Source: Seribacter sp963934295
GTDB taxonomy: Bacteria > Verrucomicrobiota > Verrucomicrobiia > Opitutales > Seribacteraceae
Length of the DNA: 64,000 nucleotides
Reading direction: 5' to 3'
Assembly (NCBI GenBank): GCA_963934295.1
Contig: CAWVXY010000009.1
Coordinates: 22,327 to 86,326 of the forward strand
This document shows positions 53,524-62,352 of this stretch, in pieces. The translations under genes and the position numbers were made by a program. Each line of letters starts with the position of its first letter. Position 1 is the first letter of the stretch. The notes below the pieces were generated by a model, which did no database searches, was not told the origin of the DNA, and saw nothing but the letters and a program-made list of their open reading frames with translations.

Positions 53524-53772
53524 ATGAAATATTTCACGGCAAATGAAGCCAAACAATCTTTTGGACAGGTCATGGAAACCGCACAAAGAGAACCTGTTTT
53601 CATTAAAAAACACAACCGTCCTGCTGCAGTGGTAATTTCAGCTCAGGAATATGATCGGATGAGAAACATAAATATCGGCGAATTTACCCGCTTTTGTGAC
53701 GAAGTATCACTACGGGCAAAGAAAAAAGGTCTGAATCAAAAAGAATTAAGCCGCTTGCTTTCCGATAAGTGA
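53518..53772 (+). CDS. Phd/YefM-family antitoxin
   Basis: An 84-residue protein with the Phd/YefM fold in residues 3-55: MKYFTANEAKQSFGQVMETA, then FIKKHNRPAAVVISAQEYDRM. The C-terminal 30 residues (RAKKKGLNQKELSRLLSDK) should wrap the toxin. The ATG at 53524 may be the true start, as it lies just behind the operator. It neutralises the PIN toxin of the next gene and represses the operon. The stop overlaps the toxin start by 4 nt (GTGA). Confidence 0.9.
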   Translation: MNMKYFTANEAKQSFGQVMETAQREPVFIKKHNRPAAVVISAQEYDRMRNINIGEFTRFCDEVSLRAKKKGLNQKELSRLLSDK

Positions 53773-54188
53773 GTTACCTTGGTTATCGCTTTGTTGCCGA
53801 TACGAACCTTATTATTAGTCGGCTTCTCTTGCCTAATTCAAAACCCGCAAAAGCGTTTACAAAAGCACAAAAAGGGGGCGACATGCTCGTCTCAGACTCC
53901 ACTCTCTCCGAACTGGCTCAAGTTCTAGCCCGTCCAAAATTCGATAAATATTTAAGCCAAGAAGACCGTAAACGATTCTTCACTCTTATTGCACCACTGT
54001 GCATAAAAATTGATATTGTACAGACCATTACAGCATGTCGAGATCCCAAAGATAATAAATTCCTTGAACTCGCAATAAACGGTTCTGCAGATTTCATTTT
54101 ATCTGGGGATAAGGATTTACTTGCAATCCACCCTTTTCAAGGAATCCCAATCTACAAACCAACCGAATATCTTGGGTTGGAAAACTGA
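53769..54188 (+). CDS. PIN-domain toxin (ribonuclease)
   Basis: A 139-residue PIN-family protein of the COG1569 type, starting at a GTG that overlaps the antitoxin stop. The four acidic catalytic positions are visible: Asp in FVADTNLIIS, Glu in STLSELAQVL, Asp in CRDPKDNKFLELA and Asp in ILSGDKDLL. It would cut RNA when not bound by the Phd-type antitoxin. Length and motif spacing are normal, so the pair is probably functional. Confidence 0.9.
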   Translation: MSYLGYRFVADTNLIISRLLLPNSKPAKAFTKAQKGGDMLVSDSTLSELAQVLARPKFDKYLSQEDRKRFFTLIAPLCIKIDIVQTITACRDPKDNKFLELAINGSADFILSGDKDLLAIHPFQGIPIYKPTEYLGLEN

Positions 54189-54426
54189 TCAAAAGACCGA
54201 ACTGCAAATGTTCCCTTCGGGGGCAATAAAGTGGAACCGTTTTTCCCATATGTAAATTCCGCTGATGCGAGATAATGTAGTAAGATCCTCACCGATCTCT
54301 TTTAATGTCCCGATAAAAATTCTCATGGGAGCCAAAGGTGAGCAAATGAATAGAATCACTTACCAGTTCATATGATAGTGAGGTAAGTTGCTTATAATAT
54401 AAACTTAAAGACCGAACTCCCAACAA
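54189..54426 (-). pseudogene. Frameshifted toxin-like remnant
   Basis: On the minus strand two protein-like pieces are in different frames: upstream YELVSDSIHLLTFGSHENFY (RDIKR) up to about 54298, downstream IGEDLTTLSRISGIYIWEKR and FHFIAPEGNICSSVF to a TGA at 54191-54189. One extra base near 54297 joins them. The composed protein looks like a small RelE/HigB-type toxin, but the assignment is by impression only. No good ATG exists for the upstream piece (TTG at 54426 is possible), so the 5' end may be lost as well. It lies between two toxin-antitoxin modules. Confidence 0.55.
54192..54418. repeat. Direct repeat AAAGACCGAACT flanking the toxin-like remnant
   Basis: The 12-mer is at 54192-54203 and again at 54407-54418, 215 nt apart. 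The first copy is in the last codons of the remnant, the second just before it. It may mark the edges of a duplication or of the insertion that brought the piece here. Confidence 0.45.
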
Positions 54427-54541
54427 ATCTACCTTTTCTCTTCTCTACATTCCGAGTTTTAGATTTGGATACTATGGTCGATCACTTAAATGATAATAGA
54501 GGGCAAAGTGTGTTTGTTATACTTTTTTTAATTAATTTAAA

Positions 54542-54811
54542 TCAGCTGAATAGTTGGCTATGAGAACCCGTTCGAATCAAAATTAATTCATCATCATTTA
54601 CTTTATAGATCAAAAGCCAATCACTGGAGATGTGACACTCTCGACAAGACTTATAATCACCGATTAATCGATGATCGCGGTGATGAGGCGGAAGGACTTC
54701 ATTTCTTGCTAATCGAGAAATAATCTCGGCTAATTTCACAAGATCTTTCCCAGCAGATTGAAGTTTCTTAAAGTCTTTCTTGAAACGGCTTTTCCGAACT
54801 AGTTTGAGCAT
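54542..54811 (-). CDS. yafQ: YafQ-family toxin (mRNA interferase)
   Basis: An 89-residue RelE-superfamily toxin of the YafQ type. It starts LKLVRKSRFKKDFKKL and carries PPHHRDHRLIGDYKSCRECH, then DWLLIYKVNDDELILIRTGSHSQLF; the His residues in HRDH, ECH and SHSQLF match the catalytic positions of YafQ. It cleaves mRNA at the ribosome. It starts within the antitoxin stop (TAATG), so translation is coupled. Confidence 0.93.
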   Translation of the reverse strand: MLKLVRKSRFKKDFKKLQSAGKDLVKLAEIISRLARNEVLPPHHRDHRLIGDYKSCRECHISSDWLLIYKVNDDELILIRTGSHSQLFS

Positions 54812-54990
54812 TAAGTCTTAAGTTCCTCGAAAAGTTTATCAACCGAATCAAATCGGGGTAAATCCTTTAGAGGCTCTTCGATTGCTTCAACAGTATCAGC
54901 GTTTGGAATACTTCGAACAAATTCAATTACCTTGTTTTTTTCAGCAGAAGGTAAACTTTTGATTTCTTCAATAATCTCAAATGCTTTCAT
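54811..54990 (-). CDS. Small antitoxin of the YafQ pair
   Basis: A 59-residue acidic ORF, shorter than usual gene-finding limits, immediately upstream of the toxin (stop TAA and toxin ATG share one base). It starts MKAFEIIEEIKSLPSAEKNK and ends LPRFDSVDKLFEELKT. The usual YafQ partner, DinJ/RelB, is longer and has an N-terminal RHH; here no clear RHH is seen, and the ending FDSVDKLFEEL resembles toxin-binding tails. It is best seen as a minimal antitoxin that may lack a standard DNA-binding part. Confidence 0.72.
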   Translation of the reverse strand: MKAFEIIEEIKSLPSAEKNKVIEFVRSIPNADTVEAIEEPLKDLPRFDSVDKLFEELKT

Positions 54991-54996
54991 GGGTTA

Positions 54997-55017
54997 ATTA
55001 TCATTCAGATTATCATT
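54997..55017. repeat. Direct repeat ATTATCATT upstream of the small antitoxin
   Basis: Two perfect copies of ATTATCATT (54997-55005, 55009-55017; 12-bp period) lie just 5' of the antitoxin ATG, reading AATGATAAT on the transcribed strand. A third AATGATAAT is at 54489-54497 in the opposite orientation, beyond the toxin stop. They are candidate operator half-sites of this module. Confidence 0.45.
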
Positions 55018-55096
55018 TAATGCAAGTTTACTGTTTAATCGCCATTAGCTTGTCTTCTTGGGAAATTACAACTAGATAAAATTCTCCTTACACCTA

Positions 55097-55165
55097 TTAC
55101 TCCAAAAAGACATCATAGAATAATCCCTTCGGTGCCCATTCGATATTAAAAGCAGAATAAAAGCC
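55097..55165 (-). pseudogene. 3'-terminal fragment of a serine hydrolase gene
   Basis: On the minus strand the frame ends FNIEWAPKGLFYDVFLE followed by TAA (55099-55097). The intact serine hydrolase at 56472 ends FNTEWALKGLIYDALLD. The DNA is similar but with many third-position changes, so it is the tail of a related, diverged gene rather than a recent copy. Upstream of about 55165 the similarity stops. The two homologous ends flank the DUF4143 ATPase gene. Confidence 0.6.
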
Positions 55166-55257
55166 AAGGGCATTAAACTAATAATACACAATCTAAAACC
55201 TCAAATTATTCGATAATATACGATTGACGATCGTTAAATATTGATCATATTTAAAAT

Positions 55258-56475
55258 ATGATCGCTCGTAAAATCTATCCTGAGATATGCAAGAAACTGG
55301 ATGGAAATAAAATCCTCATTCTGACCGGGGCTAGACAAAGTGGGAAAACAACCCTCTTAGAAACCTTAAGAGACAAGATCGTGGATGAAGGTGCTACAGT
55401 TCATTTTTTTACTTTGGAAGACCCTGATATCCTTCGCGATCTCAATCAACATCCGGATAAGCTTTTCTCGTACATACCGCGAGGTAAAACCTGTTATTTA
55501 CTAATTGACGAAATTCAATACCTCGATGATCCGTCCAATTTTTTAAAATACCACTACGATCTTCATAAAGACTGGTTAAAGTTAGTAGTTACCGGTTCTT
55601 CAGCCTTTTACTTGGATCACAAATTCCGTGACTCACTTGCTGGCAGAAAATGGATAATCCCCATTCACCCCTTTTCTTTTAGCGAATTTCTGGACGCAAA
55701 AGGAGAAGGAAAACATTCACAGAAAATTCGGGAAACTTCATTACAATTCCTCCTCGGTCAAAAACGTGAATTGCTTAGTCCCCAAAGAAAAATTCTGAAC
55801 GAATTATATTTGGAGTATTCTACATATGGAGGTTACCCCGAGGTCGTGACTACCCTAGAGATTGAAGAAAAAAAAGAACTACTCAAGGAGCTACACACAA
55901 GCCTCTTAAAGAAAGACATCTACGAATCCGCCATTCAGAATGAGGCAAAGTTTTTTATGCTCGTCAAAATTCTAGCATCTCAAGTGGGAGAAATGGTTAA
56001 CGCCAATGAGATCGCAGGCACCCTGCAACTTAGCCGCGACACAGTTCAGTATTATCTGTTCGTGTTAGAAAAAAGTTTCGTAATTAAACTCGTAAGACCC
56101 TTTCACCGTAATCTCAGAAAAGAACTTACTAAAATGCCAAAAGTATACTTTCTCGACCCAGGGTACCGAAATTCAATCTTGAAAAACTTTCAAGGATTCA
56201 ACGATCGAATGGATCTCGGTGGATACTTGGAAAACATCTTTTTTACCGAAATGTGTCGTTGCCCGGTTGAGGACATTAAGTTTTGGCGCACTCAGGATAA
56301 AAACGAGGTTGATTTTATCATTAATGAACAGATTGCTTATGAAGCTAAGGCCACGTTACAAAGTTTTAAGAAAAGTAAATATCGCATGTTCTCAAAAACC
56401 CACCCTCAAATAAGCCTCCATCCCATCACCCTGGATGATCCAAATGCTTTAGAATTGTTAGACTTCGCATCCTAA
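55258..56475 (+). CDS. AAA ATPase with DUF4143 domain
   Basis: A 405-residue ATPase of the archaeal-like AAA/DUF4143 group. Walker A is LTGARQSGKTTLLETL (18-33), Walker B is CYLLIDEIQYLDDP (about 80-93), and sensor region LVVTGSSAFYLD follows, then SLAGRKWIIPIHPFSFSEF. The C-terminal DUF4143 part has KVYFLDPGYRNSILKNF, GGYLENIFFTEM and DKNEVDFIINEQIAYEAK, the last a nuclease-like (PD-(D/E)XK-type) strand seen in this family. These genes are common in mobile and defence-rich islands. The stop overlaps that of the convergent serine hydrolase. Confidence 0.93.
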   Translation: MIARKIYPEICKKLDGNKILILTGARQSGKTTLLETLRDKIVDEGATVHFFTLEDPDILRDLNQHPDKLFSYIPRGKTCYLLIDEIQYLDDPSNFLKYHYDLHKDWLKLVVTGSSAFYLDHKFRDSLAGRKWIIPIHPFSFSEFLDAKGEGKHSQKIRETSLQFLLGQKRELLSPQRKILNELYLEYSTYGGYPEVVTTLEIEEKKELLKELHTSLLKKDIYESAIQNEAKFFMLVKILASQVGEMVNANEIAGTLQLSRDTVQYYLFVLEKSFVIKLVRPFHRNLRKELTKMPKVYFLDPGYRNSILKNFQGFNDRMDLGGYLENIFFTEMCRCPVEDIKFWRTQDKNEVDFIINEQIAYEAKATLQSFKKSKYRMFSKTHPQISLHPITLDDPNALELLDFAS

Positions 56476-57728
56476 TCCAACAAAGCATCATAGATTAATC
56501 CCTTGAGGGCCCATTCGGTATTGAAAGTGTAAGGCATCACTTGTTCGAGGGTAAGCACCACCAAATCATCCTTCGGAGAAATCCAGTAGTGCGTACTCGC
56601 CGCACCGCCCCATCCATACTCTCCCACCCGACCATCCGGATCCCAGTCACTCATTTTCACCCGTACTGAAAATCCGTGCCCAAACCCAACTCCTTCACGG
56701 ACCTCATCTCCAAAGGTCACCCATCCTCCTCCCTTGGGTATTTGATTAGTGGTCATTAATTTCACACTCTTTTTCTTTAGATATCTTTTCCCATCAAACT
56801 TTCCACCATTCTGAATCATCAAAAGAAACCTCATATAATCCGACGCCGTCGAACAGAGCCCGCCCCCACCCGATTTAAAAGCTGGGTTTTCTAAATACTG
56901 GCTGGTTTTGGGATCATCCTTCAATGTTAGCTTGCCATCCTTATAATTATAATTGGCCGCAAAACGATCCGCTTTATTTGCCGGCACATAAAATTCAGTA
57001 TCCACCATTTGAAGAGGTTTAAAGATCCTCTCCCGAAAAAATCGATCCAATGCAATGCCCGAGGCTACCTCAACCACCGCACCCAGCACATCGGTTGAAC
57101 ATCCGTATACCCAGTCCGAACCCGGTTGAAAAAGCAAAGGCACCTTATCCATACCATTCACCATAGGAACGAGTTCTTTATCACGGTCTAAAACACCGGC
57201 ATCTTTGAGTGCCTGCCTGATTTTCTTATTCGAAGACCAGGCATAAGTCAGTCCGGAAGTATGCCTAAGTAAATCGGCCACCGTTGCTTCGCTCTTCACT
57301 TCAACCAGTTTATCCTTGTCTAACACTTTCATTGCTTGGAGAAACGGGAAATATTTCGAAAGTGGATCATCCAGACTCAACTTCCCTTCCTCATTTAACA
57401 TTAGAGCAGCCACCGAAGTGATCGCCTTGGTCATCGAATAAATCCGAAAGATCGTATCCTTCTCCACCGGTAAATTATTCTCCAAGTCTCTCTTTCCATA
57501 AGTTCCAAAATGAGCCACCTTCCCTTTCCTCGCGATGACCACGATCCCACCCGCAAGGCGGTCCTCCTTGATCAACTCCTCCATTTTTTGGTCCACCATC
57601 TCGAGCTTCTTGGCATCCATTCCCACCTTTTCGGGTTTAATGAAAGGTAAATCCACTAGACCACCCCCATGTACAAAAGTGGAAAAAACAAACAACAATG
57701 AAAGAAATATTTTAAAAATTAGATGCAT
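56472..57728 (-). CDS. Exported serine hydrolase (class C beta-lactamase family)
   Basis: The start at 57728 gives a signal peptide (MHLIFKIFLSLLFVFSTFVHG); the longer frame from 57779 has no such property. The product of 418 residues has the SxxK motif YSMTK (Ser98, Lys101) and a YxN-like position in GLTYAWSS. The final HYWISPKDDLVVLTLEQ is typical of this family. Members hydrolyse peptides, esters or beta-lactams; antibiotic resistance cannot be inferred. Its 3' end touches the convergent ATPase stop. A relic of a related gene end is at 55097. Confidence 0.9.
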   Translation of the reverse strand: MHLIFKIFLSLLFVFSTFVHGGGLVDLPFIKPEKVGMDAKKLEMVDQKMEELIKEDRLAGGIVVIARKGKVAHFGTYGKRDLENNLPVEKDTIFRIYSMTKAITSVAALMLNEEGKLSLDDPLSKYFPFLQAMKVLDKDKLVEVKSEATVADLLRHTSGLTYAWSSNKKIRQALKDAGVLDRDKELVPMVNGMDKVPLLFQPGSDWVYGCSTDVLGAVVEVASGIALDRFFRERIFKPLQMVDTEFYVPANKADRFAANYNYKDGKLTLKDDPKTSQYLENPAFKSGGGGLCSTASDYMRFLLMIQNGGKFDGKRYLKKKSVKLMTTNQIPKGGGWVTFGDEVREGVGFGHGFSVRVKMSDWDPDGRVGEYGWGGAASTHYWISPKDDLVVLTLEQVMPYTFNTEWALKGLIYDALLD

Positions 57729-57878
57729 ATACCAACCCATAACTGACAGCTTTCTTTTTTGGCAACCGCATACTCCCATTATCGATTAATTAATTCTGTA
57801 ATCTACAATTCATAACATTTATTCCCGCTAATATCAGGAAGAGATATCATCACTGAGCGGATGACCTTATTTCAAATT

Positions 57879-60800
57879 TTACTTGGTAAGAAAAAGCTCA
57901 CTGGTTGAGACTAAATGGACTAACTTCCTTAACCGGTTATCATTTTCATTTAATTCCGTCACAATTCGATCCACTTCTCCGCGGTCCAGAACTTCAAGCT
58001 TTCGCCCGGTTGCATAGATGAGCATTTTTTCGGTCAGGCTACGAACAACCAACTCCTTTTTTTCCATCAATAATTTCTTTAGTCCTTTAATATCATTGAT
58101 TTCCTCACCATTGGATAGAACCGCAGAAGGATCCACTTTTGCTCTGCTCGCCTTGTATTGATCTCGCCATCTGCCCACCACATCAAAATTTTCAAAAGGA
58201 AATCCAAGAGGATCAATCTTCCGGTGACAATTATTACAGGCCGCATGCTTTCGGTGCAGTTCCAACTGATCACGAATCGTCTTTGCCTTTCTCGTATCTG
58301 TGGGCAAAGGCTCCACATCCGGAGGCGGAGGAGATGGTGGAGTACCCAAAATATTTTCCAAAACCCATGCCCCACGAACCACTGGTGAAGTATCCACCCC
58401 GTTTGCTGTGGCGGTCATTAATCCCGGTAAAGTAAAAATCCCACCACCCCGATTTGGCTCAGCGGAAACTTTTCGTAACACATGCCCACGAATTCCCTCT
58501 TTTTTATAAATCCACTTCGCCAGGGGCTGATTCATATAAGTGTATTCCGAACTGATAAACTCCTCAATTGAGGAATTCGTACGCAGTATATCCTCAAAAT
58601 ACCGGGTTACCTGTCTACTCATCATCGGCTCAATTTTTACATTCTTGTAAAATTGAAAATCCCCCCCCGACGGAGGCATCTCTCCCAGTTTGTCCATCCG
58701 TAACCAAGCCGAAGGAAAATGGTTCACAAATGCCATAGCTCGTTCATCCGCAAGCATACGCTCCACTTGTCTTTCAAGCACATCCTGATTTCTAAGTTGG
58801 CCTTTTTCAGCAAGCGAGATTAGTTCGTCATCCGGCATGGAAGACCATAAAAAATAACTTAATCTCGATGCGATTTGGTGATGAGTAAGCTGATCCCCAT
58901 CTTCCTCCAAATATAAAAATTTAGGCGAACAAAGAATAGCTGAATATGCATCCATTAAACTTCGGATTTGAGGCGGCATTCCGTTCTGTGTGTTTTCCTT
59001 GGCTTTTTCTTCAAATGCAAATTTGGAAAGCCTCACCTGTGCCTGTCCGCGTAAACCCCAGGATGCCCGAAAACTATTCGGCTGTCCAAAAGCGAAGTAT
59101 TCCACTCTTATTGAATGAGCTCCCTTCTTAAGTTTTATCTTAGCCTCCTTTAACACAGCCCCATGCAAACCATCATGTTCCAGAACTCTTTTTTGATCCA
59201 CTAAGATTCTGGCCCCATCATCAGATGCCATTTTAAATAAATACTCACCATCCATCGGAGCCTCTATTTTTCCGGAATAAACCATTCCAAACTTTTCTCT
59301 TTTAGGAGAATGAGAAAGATCGATCAACCCGAGCTTGGCTTCTCCCTGCTTGAGCGGTTTTAAATTTTCAAAATCTGGCAATTTCGACCATTCACCCTCA
59401 AATACTTTGTACTTCATTTCCTGAATTCCCTCGCCAGGAGAATGTACCGGTTTTAATTCCCCACTCCTTACCAAAGTTAAAAAAGGCTCTATTTCTTTCT
59501 GACTCACCGGTCTTCGAAAGGCTCGACTGGCAAAACGCTTCACCAATTTATGAATTTCCTCAGCCCCCCCTTTTGCACTACCGTACAAATTTACATGACT
59601 GGCTGGTGGCCATGATTCAATTAATGGTTCCAGTACGAGACTATGAATCCGTAAATGCGGCCCGGCATATCCCCCTTTTATTAAAAGCTTCGCTAAATTC
59701 GGAGACCATTGTTCATGTCCATTTTTATCCACCTTCTTATCCGGTCGCTTAAAGTATTGATCCGGAAGATATTTTTCCACTAATTGATCCACCCGTAACA
59801 ATTTTGGATCCGGTCCATTCTCCCAGCCAATCCATGGAGTCCACCCCTTATCCAACCATACCTCCATGGAAAACTTCTGTTTCTTCCCATTTCCAGCTAA
59901 TGGCCAAACTGCTAAATTTCTCGAGGTTGGCCCCGCAATTCCCCCCGAACTTGTATTCGCTATATTCAAGGCCAGTTCAAAGCCTTGATCATGATACAAC
60001 GGTATTTTTTCTTCCCATGGATGCATGGGATTATGTGCCGATGCTTCAATCGTAATTTTATACCGTGCTCCATACTCCACCCCTCTTCTCAAATCCGTGG
60101 GAACTAACCGGCCATACCTTTCATAGCCAACCACCAATTTCTCATGATCCGTTTCTTGTTCTCTTGAAACCGTTTCCACCGGATGTTCACCCTGTCCTTT
60201 TCCCTTTATAAAAACTCCCGAAAATCTCTGCTCCTGCACTAATGGACGAGGTCCCAATTGGGTTGCCCGTAGCAAACTTTCCTCCACTGCATCCATGGTT
60301 AATTTTAGTAAAAAATCGGACATTACTAAATGATCTCCAATATTTACAAAACCCTCATCCTTTTCATCCTCAGGAAAAAATCGTAACGGATCTGTACCCG
60401 TTCTTTCCACACTTCCATTCCCATTATTATCAATCAGCTTGGCCGCCCTTGCACCCGGAGCAAAATCAGCTCCCTTTAAAAAAAGCAAATCACGTAATGT
60501 ATTGCGTAGTTCATACCGGTTTAGCCGGCGAAGAACAGTCTGGCGGTTCGTACTCTTAGCATTTTCATAGGCATCAGATAAACGATCAGTTAAAAAGCTG
60601 ATCACCTCACGGGTCTCCTTTTCATCCGGCCTTGGTTTTTTCTGAGGAGGCATCTCATTCAAATTCAATTGATCGAGCACCATTTGCCAAAGCTCAATAT
60701 TTTCATGATCTTTCAAATCAAAGGGTAAATTATCCAACCTCACCTCGCCCTTCTGCTCATCCACTCCATGGCACTCGAAGCAATGGGTCTTAAAAAACGC

Positions 60801-60914
60801 ACCAAACTTGGCAGGTTTTTGTTTTCCTAAAATGGATAAAGATACAACTTGAACGATCCCTAAAATCAAAACGAATAAACAAAGTTTTCGATTCACGGAT
60901 TGCTCTCCCCCCAT
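57879..60914 (-). CDS. DUF1592/DUF1588/DUF1587/DUF1585 haem protein with PA14-like domain
   Basis: A 1011-residue exported protein from the ATG at 60914, which follows the DUF1552 stop by 31 nt; earlier starts would overlap that gene. The signal segment is LCLFVLILGIVQVVSLSILG. CFECH (45-49) is a cytochrome haem site. DUF1587 is seen in RRLNRYELRNTLRDLL. A PA14-like region (about 500-640) has YSGKIEAPMDGEYLFKMASDDGARI. DUF1595/DUF1592 (ASRLSYFLWSSMPDDEL), DUF1588 (RGAWVLENILGTPPSPPP, CNNCHRKIDPLGFPFENFD) and DUF1585 (C-terminus) follow. Such proteins pair with DUF1552 and are thought to act in envelope oxidation or polysaccharide breakdown. Confidence 0.93.
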   Translation of the reverse strand: MGGEQSVNRKLCLFVLILGIVQVVSLSILGKQKPAKFGAFFKTHCFECHGVDEQKGEVRLDNLPFDLKDHENIELWQMVLDQLNLNEMPPQKKPRPDEKETREVISFLTDRLSDAYENAKSTNRQTVLRRLNRYELRNTLRDLLFLKGADFAPGARAAKLIDNNGNGSVERTGTDPLRFFPEDEKDEGFVNIGDHLVMSDFLLKLTMDAVEESLLRATQLGPRPLVQEQRFSGVFIKGKGQGEHPVETVSREQETDHEKLVVGYERYGRLVPTDLRRGVEYGARYKITIEASAHNPMHPWEEKIPLYHDQGFELALNIANTSSGGIAGPTSRNLAVWPLAGNGKKQKFSMEVWLDKGWTPWIGWENGPDPKLLRVDQLVEKYLPDQYFKRPDKKVDKNGHEQWSPNLAKLLIKGGYAGPHLRIHSLVLEPLIESWPPASHVNLYGSAKGGAEEIHKLVKRFASRAFRRPVSQKEIEPFLTLVRSGELKPVHSPGEGIQEMKYKVFEGEWSKLPDFENLKPLKQGEAKLGLIDLSHSPKREKFGMVYSGKIEAPMDGEYLFKMASDDGARILVDQKRVLEHDGLHGAVLKEAKIKLKKGAHSIRVEYFAFGQPNSFRASWGLRGQAQVRLSKFAFEEKAKENTQNGMPPQIRSLMDAYSAILCSPKFLYLEEDGDQLTHHQIASRLSYFLWSSMPDDELISLAEKGQLRNQDVLERQVERMLADERAMAFVNHFPSAWLRMDKLGEMPPSGGDFQFYKNVKIEPMMSRQVTRYFEDILRTNSSIEEFISSEYTYMNQPLAKWIYKKEGIRGHVLRKVSAEPNRGGGIFTLPGLMTATANGVDTSPVVRGAWVLENILGTPPSPPPPDVEPLPTDTRKAKTIRDQLELHRKHAACNNCHRKIDPLGFPFENFDVVGRWRDQYKASRAKVDPSAVLSNGEEINDIKGLKKLLMEKKELVVRSLTEKMLIYATGRKLEVLDRGEVDRIVTELNENDNRLRKLVHLVSTSELFLTK

Positions 60915-60945
60915 CCCTTCTTTTGATTCTGTCCCGATAAAAGTA

Positions 60946-62214
60946 CTATGTCCACTCCAGCCCGGAAAGAGTACCTGTACTTGCACCAAACTGATTAATT
61001 TCCAAACCGCAGGATTGTAAAATACTTAGTAATAAATTCGCAGCCGGCACACGCTTTCCATCCTCTTCCGGATATACCTTATGCTCGCCATGTTTAAATC
61101 CACCACCCGCCAAAACCAAAGGTAAATTCCTGGTTGAATGTGTACCCGTTGCCATCCCGCAACCGTATAAAATTGAAGTGTTATCAAAAAGAGAACCCCC
61201 ATTGATTAAATCCTCCTCTTTTTTCAGAAGATCAATCAAGTACGACATCATCGATATTTGAAAACCCTCAATTTTCTTTAATGCACTCACTAATTCTTCC
61301 CGTTCTCCATGATGAGAAAATCCATGATACCCACCATTCAATCCAAAATCACCATTCACAAATCCACTCACACAAGTAATGGCACGGGTTGAATCTGTCT
61401 TTAATGCCAGAGCAATAATCTCGATCATTGCCCGGAGTTGCTCCTCCGTACTATTTCCTGGCTTTGGCTCATCTACTAGCGCCTTGGGCTTTGGCCGATC
61501 CAACCAGGGTTCCTGCTGCTGGATCTTTTTCTCCAATGTTCGAACCGAATCAAAATATTCCTCCAATTTTGTACGGTCCCGACTCCCAAGCTTTCTCTGT
61601 AAATCATTCGCCTGCTCACGCACTACATCCAGAATGCTATTCTGCCGGGTCATTTTTTCCCTTTTCGATGCCTTGCTCAAGGATGCTTCTTCAACAAACA
61701 TACTTCGATAAGCCTGCTGCATACTAACGGAAGGAATCTGGACACCGGTACGCGTAAAACTCAAAAGATTTCTCTCCCGGCAACTCAATGTCATCGACGG
61801 GAATCTGGTAGCTGATTCATAATGTTCCGCTAATTTTTGATCGAGGCTAATATTTCCCTCCTTAAAATTATGAGCCAGAATTGGCCGTACCCCACTTAAT
61901 AAAACCGGCACCCCAGCATGCCCCCCTGTAAACCCATGGTCCAAGTTCTGAAAAAGTGAAATCTCTTTTCTATGCTTCCCAAGGGAAGACAAAGTCTCCG
62001 GCATGGTATATTCTATTCCTGTATCCGATGCCTCTGGAAAAAAAGCTTTTTGATAAACCCCGTAATTATTGGAAAGACAGACAAATCTCTTAACCGGTTT
62101 CTTTATTTCTCCCTTAATCGAATTTGCCGGAATGGATGCCTCAAGCATCGGCAAAGCCATAGAAACCCCCGCTCCTTTAAGGAATAATCTCCGGCTGACA
62201 TAATTCTTGGGCAT
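60946..62214 (-). CDS. DUF1552 family exported protein (Tat signal)
   Basis: A 422-residue protein with twin-arginine motif (SRRLFLKGAGVSMALPM). It fits DUF1552, a relative of DUF1501 with an alkaline-phosphatase-like fold: FVCLSNNYGVYQKAFFPE, SVRTLEKKIQQQE, FSHHGEREELVSALKKIE and LYGCGMATGTHSTRNLPLVLAGGG are typical. It precedes the DUF1592 gene by 31 nt, the standard pair in Planctomycetota and Verrucomicrobiota. Catalytic role unknown. Confidence 0.94.
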   Translation of the reverse strand: MPKNYVSRRLFLKGAGVSMALPMLEASIPANSIKGEIKKPVKRFVCLSNNYGVYQKAFFPEASDTGIEYTMPETLSSLGKHRKEISLFQNLDHGFTGGHAGVPVLLSGVRPILAHNFKEGNISLDQKLAEHYESATRFPSMTLSCRERNLLSFTRTGVQIPSVSMQQAYRSMFVEEASLSKASKREKMTRQNSILDVVREQANDLQRKLGSRDRTKLEEYFDSVRTLEKKIQQQEPWLDRPKPKALVDEPKPGNSTEEQLRAMIEIIALALKTDSTRAITCVSGFVNGDFGLNGGYHGFSHHGEREELVSALKKIEGFQISMMSYLIDLLKKEEDLINGGSLFDNTSILYGCGMATGTHSTRNLPLVLAGGGFKHGEHKVYPEEDGKRVPAANLLLSILQSCGLEINQFGASTGTLSGLEWT

Positions 62215-62289
62215 AATCTAATAAATTTTTAGTAACGAATAAATTCCCAAGCAAGTCTGTAATACATACTCCCACCAAATAAATTTTCA

Positions 62290-62344
62290 TATGACACATA
62301 TGACATCCTGCATTCTTATTTTTTATCCGGTAATGGATTATATC
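62290..62344 (+). promoter_or_regulatory. TATGACACATATGAC activator-like element plus -10 hexamer
   Basis: Two TATGAC half-sites (62290-62295, 62299-62304) are spaced 9 bp. After 34 nt comes TATATC (62339-62344), 8 nt before the ATG at 62353; no -35 is seen. The arrangement predicts a nearly leaderless transcript that depends on an activator bound around -55. The same layout precedes 62883 and the operon starting at 49031. Confidence 0.6.
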
Positions 62345-62352
62345 TTTTCTCC

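Noticed and set aside
53487..54990. Toxin-antitoxin block as a transposon or integron cassette
   Set aside because: No transposase, integrase, terminal inverted repeats or attC-like sites are visible; genes point in both directions.
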